DNA of 28,089 bases from Dehalococcoidia bacterium. Lineage in GTDB: Bacteria; Chloroflexota; Dehalococcoidia; UBA2979. The translations under genes and the position numbers were made by a program. The notes beneath the pieces were generated by a model. That model saw only the letters and a program-made list of their open reading frames with translations. It made no database searches and was not told the origin of the DNA. The stretch covers positions 1-28,089 of the forward strand of contig JALOAL010000026.1 of assembly GCA_023228825.1 (NCBI GenBank), given 5' to 3'. Below, piece after piece: positions 15,312 to 22,489 of the stretch (the stretch's first letter is position 1; the number at the start of each line of letters is the position of its first letter).

Positions 15312-15545
15312 ATGGTCACTGATCGAACCGCAGTCCTCATCTTACGTGCCTGGGCGGAGCCCCATGGCCCCTCCACGCTACGGGCCAGCGCGCGCTATTC
15401 GACAGCCGCAGGACGCAACGCCTGGCGGGCGCTCAACCTCCACGGGCCGGAAGCCATCGCAGCGTTTGTCCACGGCTGGCTGCTCGAGGTGGAAGCCGAC
15501 GCCGCCCGCCCACCGGAGGACGGCCGAGGCATCGACGACGAGTAG
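15312..15545 (+). CDS. 77-aa small protein following the SARP gene
   Basis: The protein has a compact pattern: a beta strand (AVLILRAWAEP), a hairpin (TLRASARYSTAAG), a third strand, and a helix (PEAIAAFVHGWLLEVE) before an acidic tail. I have seen the same outline ('VLR.W.EP...G...h...G....F......L..FI') in short Chloroflexota proteins next to BTAD regulators. This is recollection, not a search result. No ribosome site is obvious at ATG 15312. The 36-nt gap from the regulator suggests co-transcription, so it may be a partner or modulator of that regulator. Function unknown. Confidence 0.6.
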   Translation: MVTDRTAVLILRAWAEPHGPSTLRASARYSTAAGRNAWRALNLHGPEAIAAFVHGWLLEVEADAARPPEDGRGIDDE

Positions 15546-15577
15546 GTGGCGGTCCTCGGCGCGACCGCTCGCCGAAT

Positions 15578-15691
15578 CTATCCTCGGTCGCCCTTGCGGG
15601 TGGTGCGCTTCCTTGCGGGGAGCGCCTCGACCGGCGGCGGCTTGGCCGTGGTCGGTTGCTTGGGTTTCATCCCGGTTCGCTTGTCTGCCAT
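15578..15691 (-). CDS. 37-aa Lys/Arg/Pro-rich small basic protein
   Basis: The peptide begins MADKRTGMKPKQPTTAKPPP and ends KRTTRKGDRG. About a third of its residues are Lys or Arg, with Pro clusters, so it is probably disordered and could bind nucleic acid or an acidic surface. The ATG has a near-ideal ribosome site (GGAGG, 5 nt spacing), which is the main reason to call it. An in-frame Cys-containing stretch upstream lacks any start codon before a stop and is not included. It is convergent with the 77-aa gene and lies 138 nt downstream of a universal stress protein on the same strand. No family recognised. Confidence 0.55.
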   Translation of the reverse strand: MADKRTGMKPKQPTTAKPPPVEALPARKRTTRKGDRG

Positions 15692-15829
15692 ACGGTCCTC
15701 CGAGTCACGCCGGGCGCCGCAGGCCGCGAGGGTGGTCGCGCCGCAGTGGCCGATGCAGTTGTCAGAGCAACTCTCGGGCGCCCGCCGTCACTCCGGCGTT
15801 ACACGTCCACGCCGAGGCGCGTGCGGCGT

Positions 15830-16321
15830 CTAGCCGACGTTGGCTCCGCCCTCCTCCTGCCAGCGTTCTTCCGCCGGGCTGCGCGGCGGGCTGGGGCGGC
15901 GGGTGTGGACCACGTAGACCGGGCACGGGGCGAGCACCAGCACCTTCGAGGCGGTGCCGCCGAGGCCTTCCTCGTTCTCCGCGCCCACGCCCTGGGTGGC
16001 CATGGCGATGAGGTCCGCCTGCAGTTCACGCGCCGTTTCCACGATCACGCGCGACGGAATGCCGCTGCGCACCTCCACGGAGACCTCGGACACCCCGGCG
16101 TCGCGGAGGGGCTGCGCGTGCTCGTCGAGGTAGGTGTGGGCGCCCCTCAGTTGCCCCTCGGTGGGTGCTGCGCTGGCCGATCCGGGGAGTGAGGTATCCA
16201 CGTGGATGACGGCGAGCAGCGTCACGCGCGTCGGTGTCAGCGTGGCAAGGTCCTGGACATAAGGCAGGACGCGTTCGCTGTACTCTGACCCATCGAGCGT
16301 GACCAGGATCTCTTTGAACAT
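15830..16321 (-). CDS. Universal stress protein (UspA family)
   Basis: This 163-aa single-domain Usp fold starts with the typical MFKEILVTLDGSEYSERVL and ends in a PVYVVH strand. The usual nucleotide loop is G-x2-G-x9-G-S/T. Here it reads from G111 with an acidic insert-like stretch (ENEEG) and G121-G122-T123, so ATP binding may be altered. A Pro/Arg-rich tail of ~20 residues follows. GAGAGG lies 6 nt before the ATG on the minus strand. The upstream neighbour on the same strand is a YflT-like stress protein, but 217 nt separate them, so they need not share a transcript. Usp proteins protect or signal under starvation, oxidative or other stress. Confidence 0.9.
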   Translation of the reverse strand: MFKEILVTLDGSEYSERVLPYVQDLATLTPTRVTLLAVIHVDTSLPGSASAAPTEGQLRGAHTYLDEHAQPLRDAGVSEVSVEVRSGIPSRVIVETARELQADLIAMATQGVGAENEEGLGGTASKVLVLAPCPVYVVHTRRPSPPRSPAEERWQEEGGANVG

Positions 16322-16447
16322 CTTGAACCTCTCATGTGGGCCCGGGTGCCGAGCGGCTGACGATGCACCCGAGTACGCGGACCACTGTCGATGGCCCCGA
16401 GGGCGTCACCTGTCATGATCGTCCAACTGCGGCACGGCGGCACCTCC

Positions 16448-16501
16448 CTGCGGAGGAGCCCGGCTCTGCGGAGGAGCCTGGCCCTGCGGATGAGCGTGGA
16501 C
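16448..16501. repeat. Three 18-bp tandem repeats in an intergenic region
   Basis: CTGCGGAGGAGCCCGGCT (16448-16465) is followed by two further copies, one with 2 and one with 5 changes, in perfect phase. The period is a multiple of three, but no frame across them has both a good start and a family match. They lie between two minus-strand stress genes, upstream of the universal stress protein. Confidence 0.75.
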
Positions 16502-16538
16502 GGGCCGCCGTCGGACTCCCGGCCGACTGCTTCGGCCG

Positions 16539-16967
16539 TTAGAGGTCCTCCACGGTGTTCGCGCCGTAGTGGCGGACACGAAATCCGCCGTTTGCCCTCA
16601 TGGCCTCGCCGGCACGGGCCTTCTCGGCATCGTCGTCGGCGGGGACAGTGAGGACGTAGGCGCCGTCCATCACGGCCTGTTCGTACTCGCGGATGTCCTC
16701 CTGCTCGCCGCCGAAGGACCGCAGCAGGCGGGTGACCCACCCCCCGGCCCCGCCCTCGGCAGTCGCAGTCCAGCGCTGGGCGCCGGCCTCGCCGAAGAAC
16801 ACCGTGACGGTATCGAGCGCCACGCCGGCCTCCCCCAGTCGCTGGAGCGTGATTGCCGCGGCTTCGGCGTCGTCAAAGATGCCCACCACCTGCCGTGTCG
16901 GATAGGGCAGTGGCCCGTCAGTCGGCTCGGGATTGATGCTCGGGGTGTCCTGGGCGTCTGAGGTCAT
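16539..16967 (-). CDS. YflT-like general stress domain protein
   Basis: This 142-aa protein has a disordered N-terminus (Pro/Asp-rich to ~residue 24). A domain follows that begins RQVVGIFDDAEAAAITLQRL and runs into a predicted 'beta-helix-beta' with GVALDTVTVFFG. That opening is typical of the heat-induced stress protein YflT (PF11181) domain. The C-terminal half includes ALANYEQAVMDG-like helix text and ends YGANTVEDL. I placed the start at ATG 16967, where AAGGAAG precedes it closely; the longer frame to 17261 is not conserved-looking. The role in Bacillus homologues is unknown beyond stress induction. The assignment rests on pattern memory and is moderate. Confidence 0.6.
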   Translation of the reverse strand: MTSDAQDTPSINPEPTDGPLPYPTRQVVGIFDDAEAAAITLQRLGEAGVALDTVTVFFGEAGAQRWTATAEGGAGGWVTRLLRSFGGEQEDIREYEQAVMDGAYVLTVPADDDAEKARAGEAMRANGGFRVRHYGANTVEDL

Positions 16968-17295
16968 GGCTTCCTTCTGCCTGCACAAGTGACCGCTGCC
17001 GACGCCCGCAAGCCACTCTAGCCCGCCCGCCATGAGGCGATGAAAGCGAAATGTCCCTCGTCGAGCGCTCGCCGATTTGAGGACCGTCCGAGGGGCCGAG
17101 GCAAGGGCAAGGTTTGCCCACACTGGCGGTGCAAGACCAGCGAGAGGCTCGCTGCTGCCCACCATCCGCCACGAAACCCAGCCTTCTGCGCCTGCTTCCG
17201 TTACTCCCGGGAAGCCCGCCCGCGGACAGGGTGTCGGTACCCCTGATCCGCCGCGCTTCATGGTGGCGGAGGGGCGAACTCGAAACGGAGAGAAG
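16968..17295. other. Divergent intergenic region with no gene seen
   Basis: These 328 bases separate the YflT-like gene (minus) from the alcohol dehydrogenase (plus). Open frames here are fragments without ribosome sites. The only structure I see is a 7-bp hairpin CAGCGAG-AGG-CTCGCTG (17138-17154). Promoters for both flanking genes are expected here but cannot be placed by eye. Confidence 0.6.
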
Positions 17296-18336
17296 ATGAA
17301 GGCCGTCCAATACCGCGAAGTCGGCGGTACGCCAGAGGTGGTGACAGTCCCGGAGCCGGAGCCGGGCCCCGGCCAGGTGCTCCTGAAGGTCAGCGCTGTG
17401 GGGCTCTGTCACTCCGACCAGTTCATCATGGGCCTCCCGGCCGAGGAGTTCGACTACCCGCTCCCGCTCACGCTGGGACACGAGGGAGCGGGGACGATCG
17501 CGCAACTCGGAGAAGGAGTGCAGGGCCTGAGCGTCGGCGATTCGGTCGCCGTCTACGGGCCGTGGGGCTGTGGACGCTGCCTCCAGTGCACGCAGGGCAA
17601 GGAGAACTATTGCGTCAATGCGGAGGCGGAAGGCATCCTACCTCCCGGCCTCGGCTCGCCCGGGGCCATGGCGGAGTACATGCTGGTCAACAGCCCTCGC
17701 CACCTGGTGCCGCTCGGAAGCCTCGATCCCATCCAGAACGTCTCGCTGACGGACGCCGGGCTGACCCCGTACCACGCCATCAAGATGTCGCTGCCGAAAC
17801 TGGGCGCCGGAAGCACCGCAGTCGTCATCGGCACGGGCGGGCTGGGGCACGTGGGCATCCAGATCCTGCGGGCGCTCACCGGCGCCACCATTGTCGCCCT
17901 GGACGTGAGCGAAGAGAAACTGGACCTGGCCCGCGACGTGGGAGCGCATCACGTGCTGCTCTCCAACGACGAGGCGCCCGCCGCGATCAAGAAGTTGACC
18001 GACGGCCAGGGGGCGAGTGCGGTGTTTGACTTCGTCGGCGCCGCCCCCACCGTGGTCATCGCTGCGGCCTCCGCCGGCACGGAGGCCGACATCAGCATCG
18101 TTGGGATCGGCGGAGGCGAACTGCCCGTGGGCTTCGGCACCACGGCGTTCGACGTCTCCGTGCGCGCGCCGTACTGGGGTTCCCGGAGCGAACTCGTGGA
18201 GGTCCTCGAACTGGCGCGCCGGGGCCAGGTCAACGTGGAGGTCGAGACGTTCAGCCTGGACGAGGCGCCCGAGGCCTACCAGCGCCTCCATGACGGCACG
18301 ATCCGCGGCCGGGCCGTGGTCGTCCCCAACGGCTAG
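17296..18336 (+). CDS. Zinc-dependent NAD(H) secondary alcohol dehydrogenase (ADH-A-like)
   Basis: This 346-aa medium-chain dehydrogenase oxidises secondary alcohols or reduces ketones with NAD(H). Catalytic zinc ligands C38 (GLCHSD) and H62 (GHEG) are present. The structural zinc site is CGRCLQCTQGKENYC with the usual four cysteines. The Rossmann motif GTGGLGHVG is followed by an acidic residue in ALDVSEEKL, which favours NAD over NADP. From memory the whole chain tracks Rhodococcus ruber ADH-A closely, including the PWGCG, ILPPGLGSPG, LTDAGLTPYHAI and APYWGSRSELVEV blocks. The start is at the ATG after GGAGAGAAG. It is followed 35 nt later by a flavin reductase gene with its own perfect ribosome site, so the two may form an operon. 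Confidence 0.93.
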   Translation: MKAVQYREVGGTPEVVTVPEPEPGPGQVLLKVSAVGLCHSDQFIMGLPAEEFDYPLPLTLGHEGAGTIAQLGEGVQGLSVGDSVAVYGPWGCGRCLQCTQGKENYCVNAEAEGILPPGLGSPGAMAEYMLVNSPRHLVPLGSLDPIQNVSLTDAGLTPYHAIKMSLPKLGAGSTAVVIGTGGLGHVGIQILRALTGATIVALDVSEEKLDLARDVGAHHVLLSNDEAPAAIKKLTDGQGASAVFDFVGAAPTVVIAAASAGTEADISIVGIGGGELPVGFGTTAFDVSVRAPYWGSRSELVEVLELARRGQVNVEVETFSLDEAPEAYQRLHDGTIRGRAVVVPNG

Positions 18337-18371
18337 CAGCGCGCCCGGACGTCCAGGACCAGGAGGATTCC

Positions 18372-18959
18372 GTGACCACCACCTATCAAGTCGGTTACTT
18401 CGTGGGGAGCCTGTCCAAGGTCTCCATCAACCGCACGCTGTCGAAGGCGCTCATCCGGCTGGCGCCCTCGGAACTGAAGTTCGAGGAGATCCCGATCAAG
18501 GACCTCCCGCTCTACAACCACGACTTCGATGCGGACTATCCGCCGGAGGGTCTGGCGCTGAAGGAGCGGATCGCCGCCTCGGACGCCATCCTCTTCGTCA
18601 CGCCGGAGTACAACCGCGCCATCCCCGGCGGCCTGAAGAACGCCATCGACTGGGCGAGCCGGCCCTGGAGCCAGAACTCGTTCGAGCGAAAGCCGTCGGC
18701 GGTGATCGGCGCGTCGCCCGGTGCGATCGGCACCGCCGTTGCGCAGCAGAACCTGCGCAGTGTGCTCAGTTTCTGCAACTCGCCGCAGATGAACTCGCCG
18801 GAGGCGTACATCCAGTTGACGCCGGGCCTCATCAACGACGAAGGCGAGGTGACTGTCACCAGCACCGAGCAGTTCCTCCGCACGTTCATGGAGGAGTTCC
18901 ATCTGTTCATCAAGCGCGTGCTGACCGTCCTCCCGCGCGAGGAAGACGCCGAGCGCTGA
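18372..18959 (+). CDS. NADPH-dependent FMN reductase / quinone reductase (ChrR-YieF type)
   Basis: This 195-aa flavodoxin-like protein reduces quinones, chromate or azo compounds with NAD(P)H in characterised relatives. The FMN phosphate loop is GSLSKVSINRTLSKAL (residues 12-27), and the second signature is FVTPEYNRAIPGGLKNAIDW (75-94). A GASPGAIGTA loop contacts the isoalloxazine ring in homologues. The start is a GTG preceded by AGGAGG with 5 nt spacing, which settles it over internal ATGs. It likely shares a transcript with the preceding alcohol dehydrogenase and ends before a bidirectional hairpin. Confidence 0.9.
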   Translation: MTTTYQVGYFVGSLSKVSINRTLSKALIRLAPSELKFEEIPIKDLPLYNHDFDADYPPEGLALKERIAASDAILFVTPEYNRAIPGGLKNAIDWASRPWSQNSFERKPSAVIGASPGAIGTAVAQQNLRSVLSFCNSPQMNSPEAYIQLTPGLINDEGEVTVTSTEQFLRTFMEEFHLFIKRVLTVLPREEDAER

Positions 18960-18987
18960 CGCACCGAGCGGGCGCCCGGGCGGCGTC

Positions 18988-19017
18988 CACAGGCCGGGCC
19001 GCAGGGCCCGGCCTGTG
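18988..19017. terminator. Hairpin between convergent genes (bidirectional terminator candidate)
   Basis: A perfect 13-bp stem, CACAGGCCGGGCC (18988-19000) with GGCCCGGCCTGTG (19005-19017), encloses a GCAG loop. It lies between the convergent flavin reductase and MOSC genes. No T-run follows on either side, so termination would rely on stem strength alone. Confidence 0.6.
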
Positions 19018-19092
19018 CGCGCACGGGAGTCGAAGGTGTGGAGCCCGAGGATGCCCGCCTGGCCCGGCGGTGGCCCTCGGACCGTGCCCCAC

Positions 19093-19581
19093 TCAGGGCC
19101 GAAGTGGCGCCTCGTACATGGTGGCGTCGCGCACGGACGTGCCGGCGCGCACCCGGCCACCCTGGATGACGCGGGCGAAGTAGCCGCAGCGGCGGACGGT
19201 GGCCTTGAGCAGCCCCGGCGCGATGTCGTTCAGTTCGCGGCAGGGCGTCCGCTGCTCCACGACCTCCAGCGCGCCGCCGTCCGCAAGGACAAGGACGGCG
19301 TGCGCTCGGTACGTGTCCTCGGGCAGGCCGCGCACCACGAGGTTCTCGCCCATGTCGCCCGGCCCCACGGCGAAGCCCTCCCCCTGCAGCGCGTCGAGCA
19401 CCTCCGCCGGGAGCACCGTGACCTGCCGGTCGCCGCGTCCCGCATGCACGTCGCCACGGACGCCCACGCCCGGCACCAGTTCCACCTCGGAGACCACCGG
19501 CTTGCGCATCATCGGCGAGGCCTCCGCGCGGGTGCAGACCGCCTCCACGAACGCATGCGCAGCGACGGATTCGAGGGCCAT
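19093..19581 (-). CDS. MOSC domain protein
   Basis: This 162-aa single MOSC domain resembles the C-terminal domain of molybdenum cofactor sulfurase and YiiM-like proteins, which carry or transfer sulfur to Mo cofactors or detoxify N-hydroxylated bases. The conserved Cys is C114 in RTPCRELN. The GDMGENLVV block (75-83) and the YRAHAVLVL strand are also typical, as is the early 'GVRGDVHAG' turn. AAGGAT stands 7 nt before the ATG. The protein is short but complete for stand-alone MOSC proteins. It is followed upstream, on the same strand, by an unknown gene 40 nt away, suggesting an operon. No molybdoenzyme is visible in the window. Confidence 0.9.
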   Translation of the reverse strand: MALESVAAHAFVEAVCTRAEASPMMRKPVVSEVELVPGVGVRGDVHAGRGDRQVTVLPAEVLDALQGEGFAVGPGDMGENLVVRGLPEDTYRAHAVLVLADGGALEVVEQRTPCRELNDIAPGLLKATVRRCGYFARVIQGGRVRAGTSVRDATMYEAPLRP

Positions 19582-19621
19582 GTCAGATCCTTCCCGCCAG
19601 CGGCCGGCCTCGCGGGGCTGG

Positions 19622-20152
19622 CTACTCACCGCCCAGCTCACGGATGGCGGCCGGAAGACGCTCGTCCGACCAGTCCAGGTGCACCACCGGTTGGCCGTCT
19701 CGGTCATCGAAGGACTGGACGACCACCGGGTACATGCCCGTCTCGTTCTCGGGGCGCACGGCCAGGCTGTCGCCTCGGACCGGGGGGCCCGCATCGACGC
19801 GGAATGAGCGCAACTCGCCTCGCAGGTGCGGCGCGCGATCTCCCACGGCGAGCGCGGAGTCCTTGCCCACTCGCGCCGGAGCGGCGCCGGCGCTCGACTT
19901 GTCGCCGAGTGAGGGCCTGGTCGAGTCGGTGGGCCAGATCAGCAGGAGGCCGCGCCCCATCCTCGTCTGGCCGTCCGCCGTCACCAGTTCCGCCCAGCCG
20001 GCGTCGCGCGGGGCAACACCCAGCGACGCACTGCCCCTGGCCTTGCCAGACGCGGCCGCAGAGGGCCGCCCGGGCCGGACAAGCGCCCGCAAGCGCTCCA
20101 CGAGCCCACCGAGCGACGGCATGCCGGACTCGCGTTTCTCGGACCTGGCCAT
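19622..20152 (-). CDS. 176-aa protein of unknown function
   Basis: I recognise no family. The chain has a basic, Ser/Pro-rich N-terminal third (MARSEKRES... to about residue 60) without a signal peptide or membrane segment. A mixed beta-rich part follows, with 'LLLIWPTDSTRPSLGD' and, near the end, 'GMYPVVVQSFDDRDGQPVVHLDW' split over two strands. GAGGAGGGC directly precedes the ATG and decides the start; a frame extension to 20281 is Cys/Gly-rich and unlikely. It lies 40 nt upstream of the MOSC gene on the same strand, so they are probably co-transcribed, but that does not reveal its function. Confidence 0.65.
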   Translation of the reverse strand: MARSEKRESGMPSLGGLVERLRALVRPGRPSAAASGKARGSASLGVAPRDAGWAELVTADGQTRMGRGLLLIWPTDSTRPSLGDKSSAGAAPARVGKDSALAVGDRAPHLRGELRSFRVDAGPPVRGDSLAVRPENETGMYPVVVQSFDDRDGQPVVHLDWSDERLPAAIRELGGE

Positions 20153-20343
20153 CGTGCCCTCCTCAGAGCCGGGCACCGCGTGCTCATCGGACGAGCACAC
20201 GCAACCCGCTACGGGAGGGAGCGTGTCACACCGCCCCTGCTCGGCGAGCCTCCCACCACCGCCCGGCCGTGACGAAGGCATTGCGCCGCCGGCGGCACCA
20301 TCAGTTGAGGGGGCTCCGAGCGCGTGGCCCTGGGACGGGCGTC

Positions 20344-21372
20344 CTAGCGGGGCCGCCAGCCGAGCGCGGGCGCGACGTGCGTCAGGACCGATTCGATGAC
20401 GTGCGCGTTGTAGTCGACGCCGAGTTGGTTGGGGACGGTGAGGAGGAGCGTGTCCGCTTCCCGGATCGCCTCGTCCTGCTCGAGTTGGGCGACCAGGACG
20501 TCCGGTTCCGCGGCGTAACTACGACCGAAGACGGCCCGCGTGTGCTCGTCGATGTGGCCGATCTGGTCTTGGCTCTGGCCGCTCCTGCCGAAGTACGCAC
20601 GGTCAAGGTCGTTCATGATCGGGAAGATGCTGCGGCTGACCGAGACGCGCGGTTCATGTGCGTGTCCCGCCTCCGCCCATGCGGCGCGGAAGGCACGGAT
20701 CTGCGTGGCCTGCTGGACGTGGAGCGGCTCTCCGGTCTCGTCCCACTTCAGGGTGGAGGTCTGCATGTGCATGCCGAGGCGGCCCGCCCAGACGGCTGTC
20801 GCGTCAGAGCCTGCGCCCCACCAGATGCGGTCGCGCAGGCCTTCTGAGTGCGGCTCGACGCGGAGCAGGCCAGGTGGGTTCTCGAACATCGGACGCGGGT
20901 TCGGCTCGGCGAAGCCTTCGCCACGCAGCACCTCGAGGAATTGCTGCGTGTGACGTCGGGCCATGTCGGCGTCGGTCTCGCCTTCCTGGGGCTCGAAGCC
21001 GAAGTAGCGCCAGCCGTCGATCACCTGCTCCGGCGACCCGCGGCTGATGCCAAGTTGGAGGCGGCCCCCCGCGATCAGGTCTGCCGCGCCCGCGTCCTCC
21101 GCCATGTACAGCGGGTTCTCGTAGCGCATGTCGATCACCGCCGTGCCGATCTCGATGCGCTTCGTGCGCGCGCCGACCGCCGCGAGCAACGGGAACGGCG
21201 AGGCCAACTGTCGCGCGAAGTGGTGCACTCGGAAGTACGCGCCGTCAGCGCCCAGTTCCTCAGCGGCGACCGCGAGTTCGATGGACTGCAACAGCGCATC
21301 CGAGGCCGTCCGCGTCCCCGACTGCGGCGACGGTGACCAGTGTCCGAAGGAGAGGAAGCCGATCTTTTTCAT
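20344..21372 (-). CDS. LLM class flavin-dependent oxidoreductase
   Basis: This 342-aa luciferase-like TIM-barrel enzyme uses FMN or F420 for monooxygenation or hydride transfer. Family marks include the opening KKIGFLSFGHW strand, 'YFRVHHFA' (the HH pair of the bacterial luciferase-like branch), 'SPFPLLAAVGARTKRIEIGTAV', 'GRLQLGISRGSPEQ' and a C-terminal 'EADTLLLTVPNQLG'. Length is normal. There is no convincing ribosome site before the ATG, so a short or leaderless 5' end is possible. It is followed by 190 nt of space before the unknown gene. The cofactor cannot be decided here, though the F420-reductase-like gene at the other end of the window is compatible with F420. Confidence 0.9.
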   Translation of the reverse strand: MKKIGFLSFGHWSPSPQSGTRTASDALLQSIELAVAAEELGADGAYFRVHHFARQLASPFPLLAAVGARTKRIEIGTAVIDMRYENPLYMAEDAGAADLIAGGRLQLGISRGSPEQVIDGWRYFGFEPQEGETDADMARRHTQQFLEVLRGEGFAEPNPRPMFENPPGLLRVEPHSEGLRDRIWWGAGSDATAVWAGRLGMHMQTSTLKWDETGEPLHVQQATQIRAFRAAWAEAGHAHEPRVSVSRSIFPIMNDLDRAYFGRSGQSQDQIGHIDEHTRAVFGRSYAAEPDVLVAQLEQDEAIREADTLLLTVPNQLGVDYNAHVIESVLTHVAPALGWRPR

Positions 21373-21434
21373 CGAGTAAGTCTAGCCGGAGGCAGGCGCA
21401 CTTCCGTTCGGGCTCGGCCGCACGCCAGCCGCCT

Positions 21435-21484
21435 GTCCGAGGGGTGACGAGGCAGCGTCTGCTCCGATCCATCACCCCTCGGAC
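21435..21484 (-). terminator. Stem-loop covering the stop codon of the second universal stress protein
   Basis: GTCCGAGGGGTGA (21435-21447) is perfectly complementary to 21472-21484 over 13 bp. The loop of 24 nt contains a further GCAG/CTGC pairing. The 5' arm in transcript sense contains the last codons and TGA of the stress gene. No T-run follows, so it may be a 3'-end stabiliser rather than an intrinsic terminator. Confidence 0.55.
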
Positions 21485-21975
21485 GGGCGGACGAGCAGGA
21501 TGGGGATGCCGTCCAGGTGGCGGAGGACGTGATCCGCCACGGAGCCGATCACGGCGCGTCGGAGCCCGGAACGGCCGTGGGTTGCCATGAGCACGATGTC
21601 GCAGTCGCGCTCCTTCGCGGCCTGCACGATGGCGTCGCCGGGCAGTCCGCTGAGGATGAGCGTCTCGACGTTGCGGAACCCGTCGTGCGCGAGCGTATCG
21701 CTCGCCTGCGTGAGCGCCGCTTGCGCCCGCTCCAGGTGCTCGGTGGCCGCAGTGCGTTGCGACTCCACCATCTGTTCGATCATTTGAGACTTGAATCCCG
21801 CCGAGGTTCCGTATTCAAACCCGGCCGGGGTGGTGCGCGCCAGCAACCGAGCCACCGTGTCGACCACCTCGACGACAATGATCGTCCCCGCCGGGTCGAC
21901 CACGTGGCGGACGTGTGGGAACACCACAAGGGACAGTTCGGAACCGTCCGTCGTGACGAGCGCTCGCTGGTACAC
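21472..21975 (-). CDS. Universal stress protein (UspA family), second copy
   Basis: This 167-aa Usp-fold protein opens with MYQRALVTTDGSELS. It has the canonical nucleotide loop ATHGRSGLRRAVIGSVADHVL (G134, nine residues, G144-S145, given here as parts of one motif), ending in an 'IPILLVRP' strand. Unlike the other Usp in the window, this loop matches ATP-binding members well. The start is GTG, supported by AGGAGGTC 5-6 nt upstream on the minus strand. It is divergent from the PqqD-like gene that starts the RiPP locus. The 3' end forms a long stem-loop that includes its stop codon. Role: general stress or energy sensing, partner unknown. Confidence 0.92.
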   Translation of the reverse strand: MYQRALVTTDGSELSLVVFPHVRHVVDPAGTIIVVEVVDTVARLLARTTPAGFEYGTSAGFKSQMIEQMVESQRTAATEHLERAQAALTQASDTLAHDGFRNVETLILSGLPGDAIVQAAKERDCDIVLMATHGRSGLRRAVIGSVADHVLRHLDGIPILLVRPSEG

Positions 21976-22135
21976 CTCAGACCTCCTGATCTCTCTCCAT
22001 ACAGACTATCCCCAGGGCGAGCGTCCCCACGGTGTTGAGCCGGGCGCCCATTCATCGTCCACCGCCGACGAATCGGCCGCCCCGCGCTCGCCCGGGCCAG
22101 CGACTCACCGTCTCTCGACTCCAACTCACGAGTGT

Positions 22136-22147
22136 GACCGTACGGTC
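22136..22147. promoter_or_regulatory. Perfect 12-bp palindrome upstream of the PqqD-like gene
   Basis: GACCGTACGGTC is its own reverse complement. It lies 73 nt upstream of the PqqD-like start, in the divergent region with the universal stress gene. It is a plausible dimer-binding operator for one or both promoters; nothing else supports it. Confidence 0.4.
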
Positions 22148-22219
22148 TCCGACGTCCAATGCAGAGGGCGGATTTGCCGAGGTTGCCCGGTACTTGTCGC
22201 TCGGTATTTGGGGGAGCGC

Positions 22220-22489
22220 ATGGCTGTACGACGGTCGCCAAACGTGATCCATGAGGTCGTGGACGAGCGGGCGATGCTCGTGTCACCTGACGGCTCCGAA
22301 CTGATTTCGCTCAATGCGGTCGGGACCCTGGTGTGGGAACTGCTCGCTGATGGCGCCGAGGCCCGGGACCTTGCAACGCATCTGTCGCCACGCTTTGAAG
22401 ACGTGACGGTCGATGTGCTGGAGAAGGACATCCGCGCGTTCCTGGTCAGCCTGCACGAGCAGGGACTGGTGCAGGAGACCGATGCTTGA
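22220..22489 (+). CDS. PqqD-like peptide recognition protein (RRE) of a RiPP locus
   Basis: This 89-aa PqqD-family protein is the type that forms a RiPP recognition element: a winged-helix fold that grips a precursor's leader and presents it to modifying enzymes. Seen here are a two-stranded opening (NVIHEVVDERAMLVSPDGSE, split over strands), the family hallmark 'LNAVGTLVWELLADG' (residues 32-46), and the helical end 'DIRAFLVSLHEQGLVQ'. The length is normal for stand-alone members such as lasso B1 proteins. GGGGAG precedes ATG 22220. The stop overlaps the next gene by 8 nt, so it is translated with the exporter. No PQQ genes are present, which argues for a RiPP role. Confidence 0.9.
   Translation: MAVRRSPNVIHEVVDERAMLVSPDGSELISLNAVGTLVWELLADGAEARDLATHLSPRFEDVTVDVLEKDIRAFLVSLHEQGLVQETDA

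Noticed and set aside
15692..15760. Cys-containing extension (CSDNCIGHCG) in frame before the 37-aa protein
   Set aside because: A stop codon lies a few codons upstream and no ATG, GTG or TTG precedes the Cys residues in this frame.
16410..16540. Pro/Gln-rich minus-strand frame across the 18-bp repeats
   Set aside because: No start codon or ribosome site in the frame before the repeats.
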